From the NCBI GenBank assembly GCA_963819385.1, contig CAWFVV010000001.1, positions 248,001 through 312,000 on the forward strand: 64,000 nt of DNA, given 5' to 3'. A program made the position numbers and the translations under genes. Positions 34,795 to 42,995 of this stretch are shown here, one piece after another. The notes beneath the pieces are model-generated. The model was not told the origin of the DNA. It worked only from the letters and a program-made list of their open reading frames with translations, and searched no databases. The DNA is from JAVDCA01 sp963819385. Lineage in GTDB: Bacteria > Pseudomonadota > Alphaproteobacteria > Rhizobiales > Xanthobacteraceae. Within the stretch, counting starts at the first letter, position 1, and the number at the start of each line of letters is the position of its first letter.

Positions 34795-34835
34795 GCCGGG
34801 CGGCCTTGGGTTCCCCCCCACCGAGGCCGCCCGGC
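34795..34835 (+). terminator. Strong GC hairpin after the OYE operon
   Basis: GCCGGGCGGCCT (34795-34806) pairs perfectly with AGGCCGCCCGGC (34824-34835). There is no T-run, so it may be a terminator or an mRNA-stabilising hairpin. Confidence 0.55.
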
Positions 34836-34939
34836 GCTCCAGCGCCGATCGCAATTGAACTGATCGATCCGATCAGCAAAATTCGCTTGCCGGCCGGCGC
34901 CGCGCCGCTCATGAGTTTGCGGTTCAAGCGGAGCGCGCC

Positions 34940-35617
34940 ATGGGGCTGCATCTCGTCATCGGCAACAAGAACTACTCGTCCTGGTCGATGCGGCCGTGGA
35001 TCGGGATGAAAGTCGCCGGCATCCCGTTCGATGAGACCGTGATGTCGCTCAATGCGCCCGACTTCAAGGCGCGGCTCGCCGGCATCTCGGGCACCGGCAA
35101 GGTGCCGGTGCTGATCGACGGCGACACGCATGTGTGGGAGTTGCTCGCGATCCTCGAATACCTGGCGGAGAAATTCCCGCAGGCCGGGATCTGGCCCGCC
35201 GACGCCGCGGCGCGCGCGCATGCGCGCGCGATCTCGAACGAGATGCACGCCGGCTTCCTGCCGCTGCGCCGTCATCTGCCGATGTGCATGTGGCGCCCGG
35301 TCGCGACGCGGCATCTCACCACGGACGCCGCCGTCAACGTCAAGCGCATCGACGCCATGTGGAGCGAGTGCCGCGCCCGCTTCGGCCAGGGCGGCCCGTT
35401 CCTGTTCGGCAAGTTCTGCGCCGCCGACGCCATGTACGCGCCGGTGGTCTCGCGCTTGGCGACCTATGCGGTCGAGGTCAGTGCGCCTGCGCGCACCTAC
35501 AAGGACGCCGTGATGGCGCTCCCGGCCTGGAAGGAATGGGAGACCGCCGCGCTCAAGGAAGAGTGGGTACTCGCCGAGGACGAGGTCGATTGGCCCGAGG
35601 TGAAGCGAGTAAGCTGA
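34940..35617 (+). CDS. Glutathione S-transferase family protein
   Basis: A 225-residue two-domain GST. The thioredoxin-like domain has NKNYSSWSMRPWIGMKVAG with the candidate catalytic Ser (SSWS), the cis-Pro segment GKVPVLIDG and the glutathione-binding ELLAILEYLAEKFP. The helical domain contains FLFGKFCAADAMYAPVV, the N-capping box. The N-terminal SSWSMRPW pattern marks the group sometimes called GST_N_3/YfcF-like. Role likely in electrophile detoxification; substrate unknown. Confidence 0.88.
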   Translation: MGLHLVIGNKNYSSWSMRPWIGMKVAGIPFDETVMSLNAPDFKARLAGISGTGKVPVLIDGDTHVWELLAILEYLAEKFPQAGIWPADAAARAHARAISNEMHAGFLPLRRHLPMCMWRPVATRHLTTDAAVNVKRIDAMWSECRARFGQGGPFLFGKFCAADAMYAPVVSRLATYAVEVSAPARTYKDAVMALPAWKEWETAALKEEWVLAEDEVDWPEVKRVS

Positions 35618-35631
35618 GCTGATGCCTTGTG

Positions 35632-35764
35632 CCCCGGATGCAGTGCAGCGCCGCGCCCTTGCGCGGTGGTGCACTGCTGATCCGGGGCCCATACGCGAAT
35701 AGCGTGGGTCCCGGTTCTGCGGTGCACCGTTTCGCTTCGCTGCACGCTGCGCCGCGCCCGGGAC
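35632..35764. repeat. REP hairpins, family C copy 2
   Basis: CCCCGGATGCAG...CTGATCCGGGG (35632-35687) is followed by GGGTCCCGG...CGCCCGGGAC (35706-35764), two adjacent inverted repeats between the convergent GST and ThDP-enzyme genes. Confidence 0.7.
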
Positions 35765-35776
35765 GCGAGGCAGCGC

Positions 35777-37471
35777 TCAGGCCACCGCGGTCGGCGCCAG
35801 CGCCTCGATGTCCGTCACCACGTCGATCAGGGCAGGGCGGTTGGCCGCGAGCGCCTGCGCGAGCGCGGCCGGGAACGCCTTCGCGTCCTCGACCCGGATG
35901 CCGAGGGCGCCGATGTCCTCCGCGATGCGGGCGAAGTTCATCTTGTTGAAGGTCCACAGCTCGCGCGCCTTCTCGGTCTGCGTGCCGCCGTAGACGCGGT
36001 CGAAGCCGCGCTTCGACTGGTTGCCGCCGCCGTTGTTGTTGACGACCGTGACGGTGTTGATCTTCCAGCGCACCGCCGTCTCGAGCTCGCCGATGTGATA
36101 CCAGAGGCCGGCGTCGCCCGTGAACGTCACCACCGGGCGGTCCGGCGCGCCGCATTTGGCGCCGAGCCCGGCCGGGAACGCCCAGCCGAGGTGGCCGGCG
36201 CTGCGGATGTAGCTCTGCGTCGATGTGCGCAGGTCATACATGCCGCCCATCCACATGCCGGCGTGGCCGGTGTCGACCACGACGATCGCGTCGTCGGGAA
36301 CGTGCTGCGACAGCTCGTGGCACAGCCGCTCGGGGCGGATCGGCACCGCGTCGGACGTAAGCGCCGACTTGTACTTGTCGCGCCACTCGCCGCAGATCTT
36401 CTGGGCTTCCGCGATCCACGGCTTGCGCTTCTGCGCGCTCCCGCGATCCGCGGCCTCGAGCATCTTGGCGAGCGTCACCTTGGCGTCGGCGTTGACGCAG
36501 GCGAGGAACGGGTAGTTGCGGCCGAGCGCTTCCGCGTCGATGTCGATCTGGATCGAGGGGCGGCCGATCTCGGGCACTGCCCAGAAGTGCGTCGTCATGC
36601 CGCCCGTCTCGGTGCCGACGAAGCAGACGAGGTCGGCGCGGTTGACGACACGGTTGGCGCTCTCGCGCGAATAGGTGCCGCACACGCCGACCGATAGCGG
36701 ATGCGTGGCCGGGATCGAGTCCTTGCCGTTGAGCGAGGTCGCGACCGGGATCTGCAAGGCTTCGGCGAGTGCGAGGAGCTCACGCGCGGCGCCCGAGGCG
36801 CGCACGCCGCCGCCCGCGACGATCACGGGCCGTTCCGCCGCCTGCAAGTGCTTGAGCGCGGCGAGCACGCTCGCCTGGTCGGGTTGCGGCCGGAATGGCG
36901 GCACTTTCGCAAACAGCTCCTCGACCAGCGGCTCCATCTCGGCCTCTTCGAGGTCGATCTGGCCCTCGTTGCCGCGGAATTGCAGATGCACCGGGCCGGG
37001 CGTTCCGGTGGTGGCGGCGCGGAAGGCCTGGCGCACCATGTCGGGGAAGCGCGCGACATCGTCGACGGTCGCGTTGAACTTGGTCACCGGCTCGAACGCC
37101 GGCACGTCGTCGATCTCCTGGTAGACCTTGCGGAACTTGTTCTTCGGCTCGCGCCCGCCCGTGAAGGCGATCACCGGCGAATGCGCGAGCCAGGCGTCGC
37201 GCAGCCCGGCCGCGAGGTTGAGCGCGCCGATCACCTGCGCCATGCAGATGCCGGGCCTGCCCGAGGCGCGCGCGTAGCCGTCCGCCATGTAGGCGGCGGA
37301 TTTCTCGCCGTGCACATGCAGGCGCTTGATGTCGGTGCGCCGTTCCATCTCGGCATAGGTCGTGCGCAGCACGGCCGGCACGTGAAACACGTGGGTCACG
37401 CCGTAGCCCTTGAGCATGTCGGCGAGGCACTGCGCGCCGGTCATTTTCTTGCGGTTGTGTCCGATTTGCAT
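35777..37471 (-). CDS. ThDP-dependent enzyme, acetolactate synthase-like
   Basis: A 564-residue thiamine-diphosphate enzyme with the PYR, central and PP domains in order. The activating Glu is in HGEKSAAYMADGYARASG; the ThDP/Mg motif is FTGDAGLWYHIGELETAVRW...VVNNNGGGNQ. The tight NNNGGGN and missing acetohydroxyacid-synthase residues suggest an oxalyl-CoA decarboxylase/benzoylformate-type or other 2-oxoacid decarboxylase rather than IlvB. It lies beside a cyclase-family hydrolase, a TctC protein and a tartrate-dehydratase-like enzyme, so a role in catabolism of small hydroxy acids is inferred. Confidence 0.85.
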   Translation of the reverse strand: MQIGHNRKKMTGAQCLADMLKGYGVTHVFHVPAVLRTTYAEMERRTDIKRLHVHGEKSAAYMADGYARASGRPGICMAQVIGALNLAAGLRDAWLAHSPVIAFTGGREPKNKFRKVYQEIDDVPAFEPVTKFNATVDDVARFPDMVRQAFRAATTGTPGPVHLQFRGNEGQIDLEEAEMEPLVEELFAKVPPFRPQPDQASVLAALKHLQAAERPVIVAGGGVRASGAARELLALAEALQIPVATSLNGKDSIPATHPLSVGVCGTYSRESANRVVNRADLVCFVGTETGGMTTHFWAVPEIGRPSIQIDIDAEALGRNYPFLACVNADAKVTLAKMLEAADRGSAQKRKPWIAEAQKICGEWRDKYKSALTSDAVPIRPERLCHELSQHVPDDAIVVVDTGHAGMWMGGMYDLRTSTQSYIRSAGHLGWAFPAGLGAKCGAPDRPVVTFTGDAGLWYHIGELETAVRWKINTVTVVNNNGGGNQSKRGFDRVYGGTQTEKARELWTFNKMNFARIAEDIGALGIRVEDAKAFPAALAQALAANRPALIDVVTDIEALAPTAVA

Positions 37472-37498
37472 AGTGGTCTCTCAGTTCAGCGTTTGGTT

Positions 37499-37593
37499 GT
37501 CATTGCGAGGAGCGCGTAAGCGCGACGAAGCAATCCGGGCCCGCATGCGCATGTGCAAGCGAAGCGAGATTGCTTCGCTTCGCTCGCAATGAC
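37499..37593. repeat. REP hairpin, family A copy 5
   Basis: GTCATTGCGAGGAGCGCG...CGCTTCGCTCGCAATGAC inverted repeat between the cyclase and ThDP genes on the same strand. Confidence 0.88.
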
Positions 37594-37611
37594 GCGCGGC
37601 GGAGCCGCGCG

Positions 37612-38583
37612 TTACTTGATCGCCAGCGGATTCACCGGGCTTCCCACCGCGCCGGTGATCGGGATCGCGGGCGCGACGAACATGAACTCGTAGGTCTTGT
37701 CGGCCGCGCAGTCGTCGGCGAGCTCCTTGAGGTTGAAGATCTCGCCCATGGTCATGCCCATGATCGGGATGGTGATCCAGTGCCAGGGCTGGTTGATGCC
37801 GGGCTCGGTCTCGTTCGGCCGCACCTCGCAGCCCCAGGTGTCGGAGGCGAGCGCCGCGAGCTCGACTTGGCTGATCCATTCGAGCGTCTCGAACGCGAAG
37901 CCCGGCGCGTCGCCGCCCGGATAGCCGTCCCAGCTTCCCGCCTTGATGCAGCGTTCCATCTGGCCGGTGCGCACGATCACGTAGTCGCCGCGCTTCATCT
38001 GCGTGTTCTGCTTCTTCGCGGTCCCGTCGAGATCCGCGCACGTGATGCCGTAGCCGTCCTCGAGCGCCTCCACGCCCTTGTAGCGCGCCACATCGAGCAG
38101 CACGCCGCGGCCGACCATCTTGTTCTTGGTCTTCTCGATGCCGCACTTCTGCGCGCCGTTGCTGGTGACCTCGCGGCAGTCGTAGCCGTTCCACATGTAG
38201 TTCTCATAGAACACGTGGCCGAGCCCGTCCCACTGGGTGCCGCATTGCAGCGGCATCGTCACCATGTCGTCGGCCGCGCGGATGCCGCGCTTGTCGAGGA
38301 CGCCCGAATAAGCGTCGGTGCCGGTGCGCAGCATGGTGTGGATCGGATTGGTGCGCCCCATCGTCGGGTATTTGCTCTTCGCGCCCTGCGGACCCGTGTG
38401 GTCGAAGTTGAGCGCAAGCGAGATCACCTTGCCCTTCTTCACCAGGCTGGCGGCCGCGATGATGTCGGCAGCACTTGTGAAGTTGAGCGTGCCGATCTCG
38501 TCCTCCGGGCCCCACTTGCCCCAGTTCTTGTACTTCTCGGCAGCGTCAGTCAGATCCTGACGCGTGTATGGCTTGGCCGGCAT
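37612..38583 (-). CDS. Cyclase-family metal hydrolase (PF04199)
   Basis: A 323-residue hydrolase of the kynurenine-formamidase/isatin-hydrolase superfamily. The metal motif usually written HxGTHxDxPxH reads LQCGTQWDGLGHV, a Gln-containing subtype; further conserved segments are GVLLDVARYKG and GDYVIVRTG. Members open amide or lactone rings. It is followed on the same strand by the ThDP gene, separated by a REP element. Typical length for the long subtype. Confidence 0.85.
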   Translation of the reverse strand: MPAKPYTRQDLTDAAEKYKNWGKWGPEDEIGTLNFTSAADIIAAASLVKKGKVISLALNFDHTGPQGAKSKYPTMGRTNPIHTMLRTGTDAYSGVLDKRGIRAADDMVTMPLQCGTQWDGLGHVFYENYMWNGYDCREVTSNGAQKCGIEKTKNKMVGRGVLLDVARYKGVEALEDGYGITCADLDGTAKKQNTQMKRGDYVIVRTGQMERCIKAGSWDGYPGGDAPGFAFETLEWISQVELAALASDTWGCEVRPNETEPGINQPWHWITIPIMGMTMGEIFNLKELADDCAADKTYEFMFVAPAIPITGAVGSPVNPLAIK

Positions 38584-38683
38584 GAGATTTCCTTCTTCAA
38601 CGAGAGGCGGGGAGGGACATGGCAGCGCAGCGGGAGGGACGTGGGTTTACTGCGCCACCGGTTGGGGCGATGATATAGCACCA

Positions 38684-38732
38684 GCGCATGCCCCGGCGAA
38701 GTGCATACCGGGTCGCCGATAAGGACATGCGG
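38684..38732. repeat. Palindromic repeat, family D copy 3
   Basis: GCGCATGCCCCGGCGAAGTG then CATACCGGGTCGCCG and ATAAGGACATGCGGC, in the divergent promoter region of the catabolic cluster. Confidence 0.75.
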
Positions 38733-38760
38733 CATACCAAGAATTCCAGGGGAGAGCGCC

Positions 38761-39723
38761 TTGCGAGCGATGGTTCGTCTTCTTGCCGGCCTTGCGTTGA
38801 TCGCAGCGACAGCCGCATCGGCGCAGAGCTATCCGGACCACAATGTCCGCGTCATCGTACCGTTCGGGCAGGGCGGCCCGACCGACGTCATCGCGCGCAT
38901 TTTCTCGCAAAAGCTGTCGGAGCGCCTCGGCCACCAGTTCTACGTCGAGAACATGCCGGGCGCGGGCGGCAATATCGGCACCGCGACCGCCGCCAAGTCG
39001 CCGGCGGACGGCTACACTATCCTGGTGGTAAGCACCGGCTTCATGGTCAACCCGAGCCTCTACGCCAGGGTGCCGTACGACCCGATCAAGAGCTTCACGC
39101 CGCTCACGCTCGCGGCGGTGTCGCCCAACGTGATCTTCGTCAATCCGTCGGTTCCGGCCAAGACCTTGAAGGAGCTGATCGAGCTCGTGAAGGCCAATCC
39201 GAGCAAATACGCCTATGCGCAGCCCGCAATCGGCTCGACGCCGCATCTGTCGGCAGAGCTGCTCAAGCAGACCTTCGGCCTCGATCTCGTGATGGTGCCG
39301 TTCACCAGCGCGGGTCTCGCCGTCAATGGCGTTCTCTCGGGCCAGCCGCCGATCGGCTTCACGGCGCTGCCGCCGACCATCGGGCTCATCAACCAGGGCA
39401 AGCTGCGCGGGCTTGCGATCGAGGCGGTCAAACGCTCGCCCACCATCCCGGATGTGCCGACCATCGCGGAAGCCGGCGTCCCGGGCCAGGAGGCCGACAC
39501 GCTCACGGGATTCGTGCTGCCGGCCGGCACGCCGCCCGCGATCGTCGAGAAGCTGCACAGCGAGATGGTGAAGATCGGCGCGCTGCCGGAAATCCGCGAG
39601 CGGATGGAGAAGATCGGCTTTACGCCGGTGCTCAACACGCCGGCGGAATTCGGCGAGCGCATCAAGAGCGAGATGGAGCGGTGGGGCAAGGTGGTGCACG
39701 CCGCCAACCTGAAGATCGAGTAA
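38761..39723 (+). CDS. TctC/Bug-family tripartite transporter substrate-binding protein
   Basis: A 320-residue periplasmic binding protein with signal MVRLLAGLALIAATAASAQS. VIVPFGQGGPTDVIARIFSQKLSERLG and VENMPGAGGNIGTATAAKSPADGYT are hallmark Bug segments, and PTIPDVPTIAEAG closes domain 2. These bind carboxylates such as citrate or tartrate for TctAB import; no tctA or tctB is adjacent, as often for orphan Bug proteins. TTG 38761 with GGGGAG 6 bp upstream is preferred; ATG 38770 is the alternative. Divergent from the cyclase gene. Confidence 0.88.
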   Translation: MRAMVRLLAGLALIAATAASAQSYPDHNVRVIVPFGQGGPTDVIARIFSQKLSERLGHQFYVENMPGAGGNIGTATAAKSPADGYTILVVSTGFMVNPSLYARVPYDPIKSFTPLTLAAVSPNVIFVNPSVPAKTLKELIELVKANPSKYAYAQPAIGSTPHLSAELLKQTFGLDLVMVPFTSAGLAVNGVLSGQPPIGFTALPPTIGLINQGKLRGLAIEAVKRSPTIPDVPTIAEAGVPGQEADTLTGFVLPAGTPPAIVEKLHSEMVKIGALPEIRERMEKIGFTPVLNTPAEFGERIKSEMERWGKVVHAANLKIE

Positions 39724-39791
39724 TGGGGAAGGTGCCGCGAGCCAATGTCGCGGCCGCGTGAGCTCCATTCGGCGTTGACCGGAATATCAGA

Positions 39792-40553
39792 ATGACTTCG
39801 GCAGGATCGGCGGCTCGGTCTCTTCTCGCCGCAGTGCTCGTCGGCACGATGTCGGGAGCGGCCGCGGCTCAGAACACCGCGGCGACCCAAGCGCAGAAGA
39901 CGCCGGCCGAAATGGCCCGGGCCATCGCCAATACGATCACGGCGACCACGCACATTACGCCGGGGTCGCCGATCACCTTCGTGGAGGCCACGTCGCACGA
40001 CAACGTGGTCGAGATCAGGTTCGTCGTGACCGACGCGGCGGCGTTCGCTCGTTTCAAGGCCAATGCAGAGCCGGCGCGTATCGCCAAGACGTCCTACTAC
40101 TGCAACGAAAGCCGCATCGACTACCTCAAACAGGGCGTCGTGATCCACGACATTCTGGCCCTGTCCGGCGGCCGCGACCAGGTTGAAACGACGATCGACA
40201 AGTCGAGCTGCGACAGGCTGCCGAGGCCGGCCCAGGCCGACGCCAAGACGCTTACCGAACTGGCGCTTGCCGCCGCGAAGACGGAAAACGAGCCGGCGGA
40301 AAACCGATCGCAATCCGCGTTCCATTTCGCCGGGGCGACGGCGCACCAGGGCGTCGTGGATTTGCGCTTCGTCTTTCGCGACGCCGCAGCGGCGGCGGCC
40401 GTGGATCAGCAGAAACTCGTAGCGGTCTTGTCGGTCTACATGTGCACCAAATACCGAGACTCAATCGTCCGTGGGCTCGTTTTCCATCCGGTCTTCGCCC
40501 TGGCAAACGACCCACCGACGATCGACTTCATCATCGACCGATCCAAATGCTAG
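39792..40553 (+). CDS. Secreted protein with duplicated domain, unknown
   Basis: A 253-residue exported protein with signal ARSLLAAVLVGTMSGAAAAQ. Two ~105-residue halves are visibly homologous: half 1 (about 38-145) has FVEATSHDNVVEIRFVVTDAA, YYCNESRIDYLKQGVVIH and IDKSSC; half 2 (about 150-253) has FAGATAHQGVVDLRFVFRDAA, YMCTKYRDSIVRGLVFH and IDRSKC. Each half keeps two cysteines in matching places, probably one disulfide per domain. I do not recognise the family. The TAG stop is the first triplet of an adjoining palindromic repeat. Confidence 0.8.
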   Translation: MTSAGSAARSLLAAVLVGTMSGAAAAQNTAATQAQKTPAEMARAIANTITATTHITPGSPITFVEATSHDNVVEIRFVVTDAAAFARFKANAEPARIAKTSYYCNESRIDYLKQGVVIHDILALSGGRDQVETTIDKSSCDRLPRPAQADAKTLTELALAAAKTENEPAENRSQSAFHFAGATAHQGVVDLRFVFRDAAAAAAVDQQKLVAVLSVYMCTKYRDSIVRGLVFHPVFALANDPPTIDFIIDRSKC

Positions 40554-40602
40554 AGCATGATCCCGAAAAGTGGGTACCGGTTTTCGGAAGAGATCATGCT
40601 CC
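40551..40602. repeat. Palindromic repeat, family D copy 4
   Basis: TAGAGCATGATCCCGAAAAG, TGGGTACCGGTTTTCGG, AAGAGATCATGCTC. The leading TAG is the stop codon of the preceding gene. Confidence 0.88.
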
Positions 40603-40623
40603 CTTAATACGGGCTTTCTGACA

Positions 40624-41790
40624 ATGCGCATCGTCGACATTCGCGAGCGGGCGATCCCGCTCAAGTCCGATCTCAAGAACTCGAGCTTCGATTTCTCCGA
40701 GATGACCACCTCGGTGGTCGCGGTCATCACCGACGCGGTGCGCGACGGCAAGCCAGTCGCGGGCTTCGCGTTCAACTCGACCGGCCGCTACGCCTGCGGC
40801 CACCAGATGCGCGAGCGTTTCATCCCGCGCATCCTGAGGGCAGATCCGAAGTCGCTGCTCGATGCCACGGGTGAGAACATCGATCCCGAGAAGGTCCTCG
40901 CCGCGATGCGCCAGCGCGAGAAGATCGGCGGCGACGCCGAGCGCTCGATCGGCATCGGCACCATCGAGGTCGCGGTGTGGGACGCGGTCGCCAAGATCGC
41001 CGGCAAGCCGCTGCACCAGGTGCTGGCCGAGCGTTACGGCGACGGCAAGGTGGCGAAGAAGATGTTCTGCTACGTCGGCGGCGGCTGGTACTGGCCGGGC
41101 CAGACCACCCGGGACCTGCAGGACGAGATGCGCCGCCATCTCGATGCCGGCTACACCATGGTGAAGATGAAGGTTGGCGGCATGCCGCTCGCGGACGATT
41201 GCCGGCGCATCGAGGCCGTGATGCAGGTGCTCGGCAACGAGGCGCGGCTCGCGGTCGACGCCAACGGCAAGTTCGACCGCGCCGAGTTGCTCGCCTACGC
41301 CAAGGGCCTTGCCCCCTTCGGCCTGCACTGGTTCGAGGAGCCGTGCCACCCGCTCGACTTCGCGCTCTACGCCGAGATCGCCTCGGTCTATGCCGGCGCG
41401 CTTGCGACCGGCGAGAACCTCTATTCGACGCAGGACGTGCAGAATCTCGTGCGCTTCGGCGGCATGCGCGCCGACCGCGACTTCATCCAGGTCGATCCGC
41501 CGCAGGCCTACGGCATCGCGCAATACGCGCAGACGATCGCGATGCTGGAGAAAGAGGGCTGGCGCCGCGCCTCGCTCTTCCCGCACGGCGGCAACCAGAT
41601 GTCGCTTGCGATCGCGGCCGGCTTCGGCCTCGGCGGCGCCAAGTCCTATCCGGGCGTGTTCGGCGTCTTCGGCGGCTTCGCGGACGACGCCAAGGTGGAG
41701 AACGGCGCGATCACGCTGTCGGATCGCCCCGGCATCGGCTTCGAAGGTCAGGCGGCGCTCTATGGCGTCATGAAGGAACTCGTGAGCTGA
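40624..41790 (+). CDS. Enolase-superfamily dehydratase, D-tartrate dehydratase-like
   Basis: A 388-residue mandelate racemase/muconate-lactonising-type enzyme. Its segments resemble TarD of Bradyrhizobium (MTTSVVAVITD, FNSTGRY, GTIEVAVWDAVAKIAGKPL, PHGGNQMSLAIAAGFGLGGAKSYP, PGIGFEG). Catalytic residues: Lys in VKMKVGG, metal ligands Asp in VDANGKF, Glu in WFEEP and Glu in ATGEN, and His in FPHGGNQ. It should dehydrate a 2,3-dihydroxy acid. ATG 40624 follows the repeat by 22 bp. With the TctC protein upstream it suggests uptake and use of a hydroxy acid. Confidence 0.88.
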   Translation: MRIVDIRERAIPLKSDLKNSSFDFSEMTTSVVAVITDAVRDGKPVAGFAFNSTGRYACGHQMRERFIPRILRADPKSLLDATGENIDPEKVLAAMRQREKIGGDAERSIGIGTIEVAVWDAVAKIAGKPLHQVLAERYGDGKVAKKMFCYVGGGWYWPGQTTRDLQDEMRRHLDAGYTMVKMKVGGMPLADDCRRIEAVMQVLGNEARLAVDANGKFDRAELLAYAKGLAPFGLHWFEEPCHPLDFALYAEIASVYAGALATGENLYSTQDVQNLVRFGGMRADRDFIQVDPPQAYGIAQYAQTIAMLEKEGWRRASLFPHGGNQMSLAIAAGFGLGGAKSYPGVFGVFGGFADDAKVENGAITLSDRPGIGFEGQAALYGVMKELVS

Positions 41791-41924
41791 CGTCGGAGAC
41801 ACTTACCCGGGCCTCGCGCAGAGCGCCAAGCATCTCAACCCATCGGGATGGCCGCGCGTTGGTAGCAAGACGAAAATTTGATATGAAGCAGACGTGTGCG
41901 GCCAATCGACGAGATGAGAACTTC

Positions 41925-42167
41925 ATGCTGCGATGTGCGACTGCGTTACTGATCGCCCTTATTTTTGGTTCACTGGCTCACGCTCAGGGGCAGAAGGCCA
42001 ACGCGTCCCAAGTGCAATTATACATTCATATTTGCGAGCAGGAATTCCGCCTGTGCCAAAATGACGGGGAACGGGCCGATACTCCCGAACAGCTTGCGAA
42101 GCTCTGTAGCTACGAGAGGGACGGGTGTCTGAGGGCCGCCAAGCGTGGTGAGCACTCTGAGCGGTGA
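41925..42167 (+). CDS. Small secreted cysteine protein, unknown
   Basis: An 80-residue exported protein: signal MLRCATALLIALIFGSLAHAQ, then a mature part with four cysteines (IHICEQEFRLCQ and LAKLCSYERDGCLRA) in paired CxxxxxxC spacings suited to two disulfides, as in helical hairpin proteins. The earlier in-frame ATG at 41883 would bury the signal, so 41925 is preferred. Base composition is more A+T-rich than neighbours. Function unknown. Confidence 0.65.
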   Translation: MLRCATALLIALIFGSLAHAQGQKANASQVQLYIHICEQEFRLCQNDGERADTPEQLAKLCSYERDGCLRAAKRGEHSER

Positions 42168-42214
42168 GCGTTGATTTGTATCGCCCCCCCCCGGGGCTAC
42201 GATCTACGATCCCC

Positions 42215-42634
42215 TCATTTCGCCCCTTCCTCGGTGAAGAACTTCTCCCCATAGGCGAAGCGGTTGGGCTTGAGGAAGAAGCCGAGCAGCACGGCGCCGT
42301 TCGGCGCGACCGCCTCGTGCTGGTTGCCGGCGGGACGCCACACGAACTGGCCCGGCCCCGCGACACCCTCGTGGTCCTCGAGCGTCCCTTCGAGCACATA
42401 GGTCTGCTCCAGCGCGGTATGCTCGTGCAGCGGCACGACGGCGCCGGGATCGAGTTTGAAAAGCGCGGTCGTGATGCCGCTGTCGTCGCTGTAGAGCACC
42501 TTGATGCGGATACCGGGGAATTTGGTCGCCTCCCACGGCATGTTGGGCACGTCGAGATAGTGCGAGGCGAGCGCCGGATCGGTCACCGGCTTGATATCGG
42601 CGTGCACGAGCGTGCGGGCTTGCGGGGCGGCCAT
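42215..42634 (-). CDS. Cupin-domain protein
   Basis: A 139-residue single-cupin protein. Metal motif 1 is PLHEHTALEQTYVLEGTLEDHEG and motif 2 GQFVWRPAGNQHEA, giving three His and one Glu. It resembles ChrR-like/2,4-dihydroxyacid-pathway cupins. ATG 42634 has GGAGGACTCCC upstream. It stands alone, convergent with the small secreted gene. Confidence 0.85.
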   Translation of the reverse strand: MAAPQARTLVHADIKPVTDPALASHYLDVPNMPWEATKFPGIRIKVLYSDDSGITTALFKLDPGAVVPLHEHTALEQTYVLEGTLEDHEGVAGPGQFVWRPAGNQHEAVAPNGAVLLGFFLKPNRFAYGEKFFTEEGAK

Positions 42635-42995
42635 GGGAGTCCTCCGGTCCGGCGTTTTTGTCGCACCAGCATATGGCGGCGCGCGGCCGACATCCAGGCA
42701 AGACGGGCGCGTGCGCGCTCGTGTGATAATTTATTCCACGATCGTTTGGGTGGTGCGCGGGGCCGGATCATTCGCCCGGTTGATTGGCCTGCACGCTCGG
42801 CCACGCCCGCGTTAACCGTCCAGGTCGTGGCGCAAAGTCGCACTTGCGCTTTCGCCAAAAAAACTCCTTAAGTCCGTACCGATTTCGTCACGATCGGGCA
42901 GGAAAAACCGCCCCGATCCGACGGCGCCTCCCATGGTCACCGGCGGTGGGGGCGGCCTCGACCAACCAAACGACGTTGTTACGGGAGAAGTCGCC
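42635..42995 (+). other. Intergenic, promoter region of the NEW3-ABC operon
   Basis: About 360 bp between divergent genes with no supported coding sequence. An A+T-rich stretch (GTGTGATAATTTATTCCACGA, 42721-42741) is a plausible promoter zone. An in-frame ATG at 42933 would extend the next gene by 21 Gly-rich residues but lacks a Shine-Dalgarno. Confidence 0.45.
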
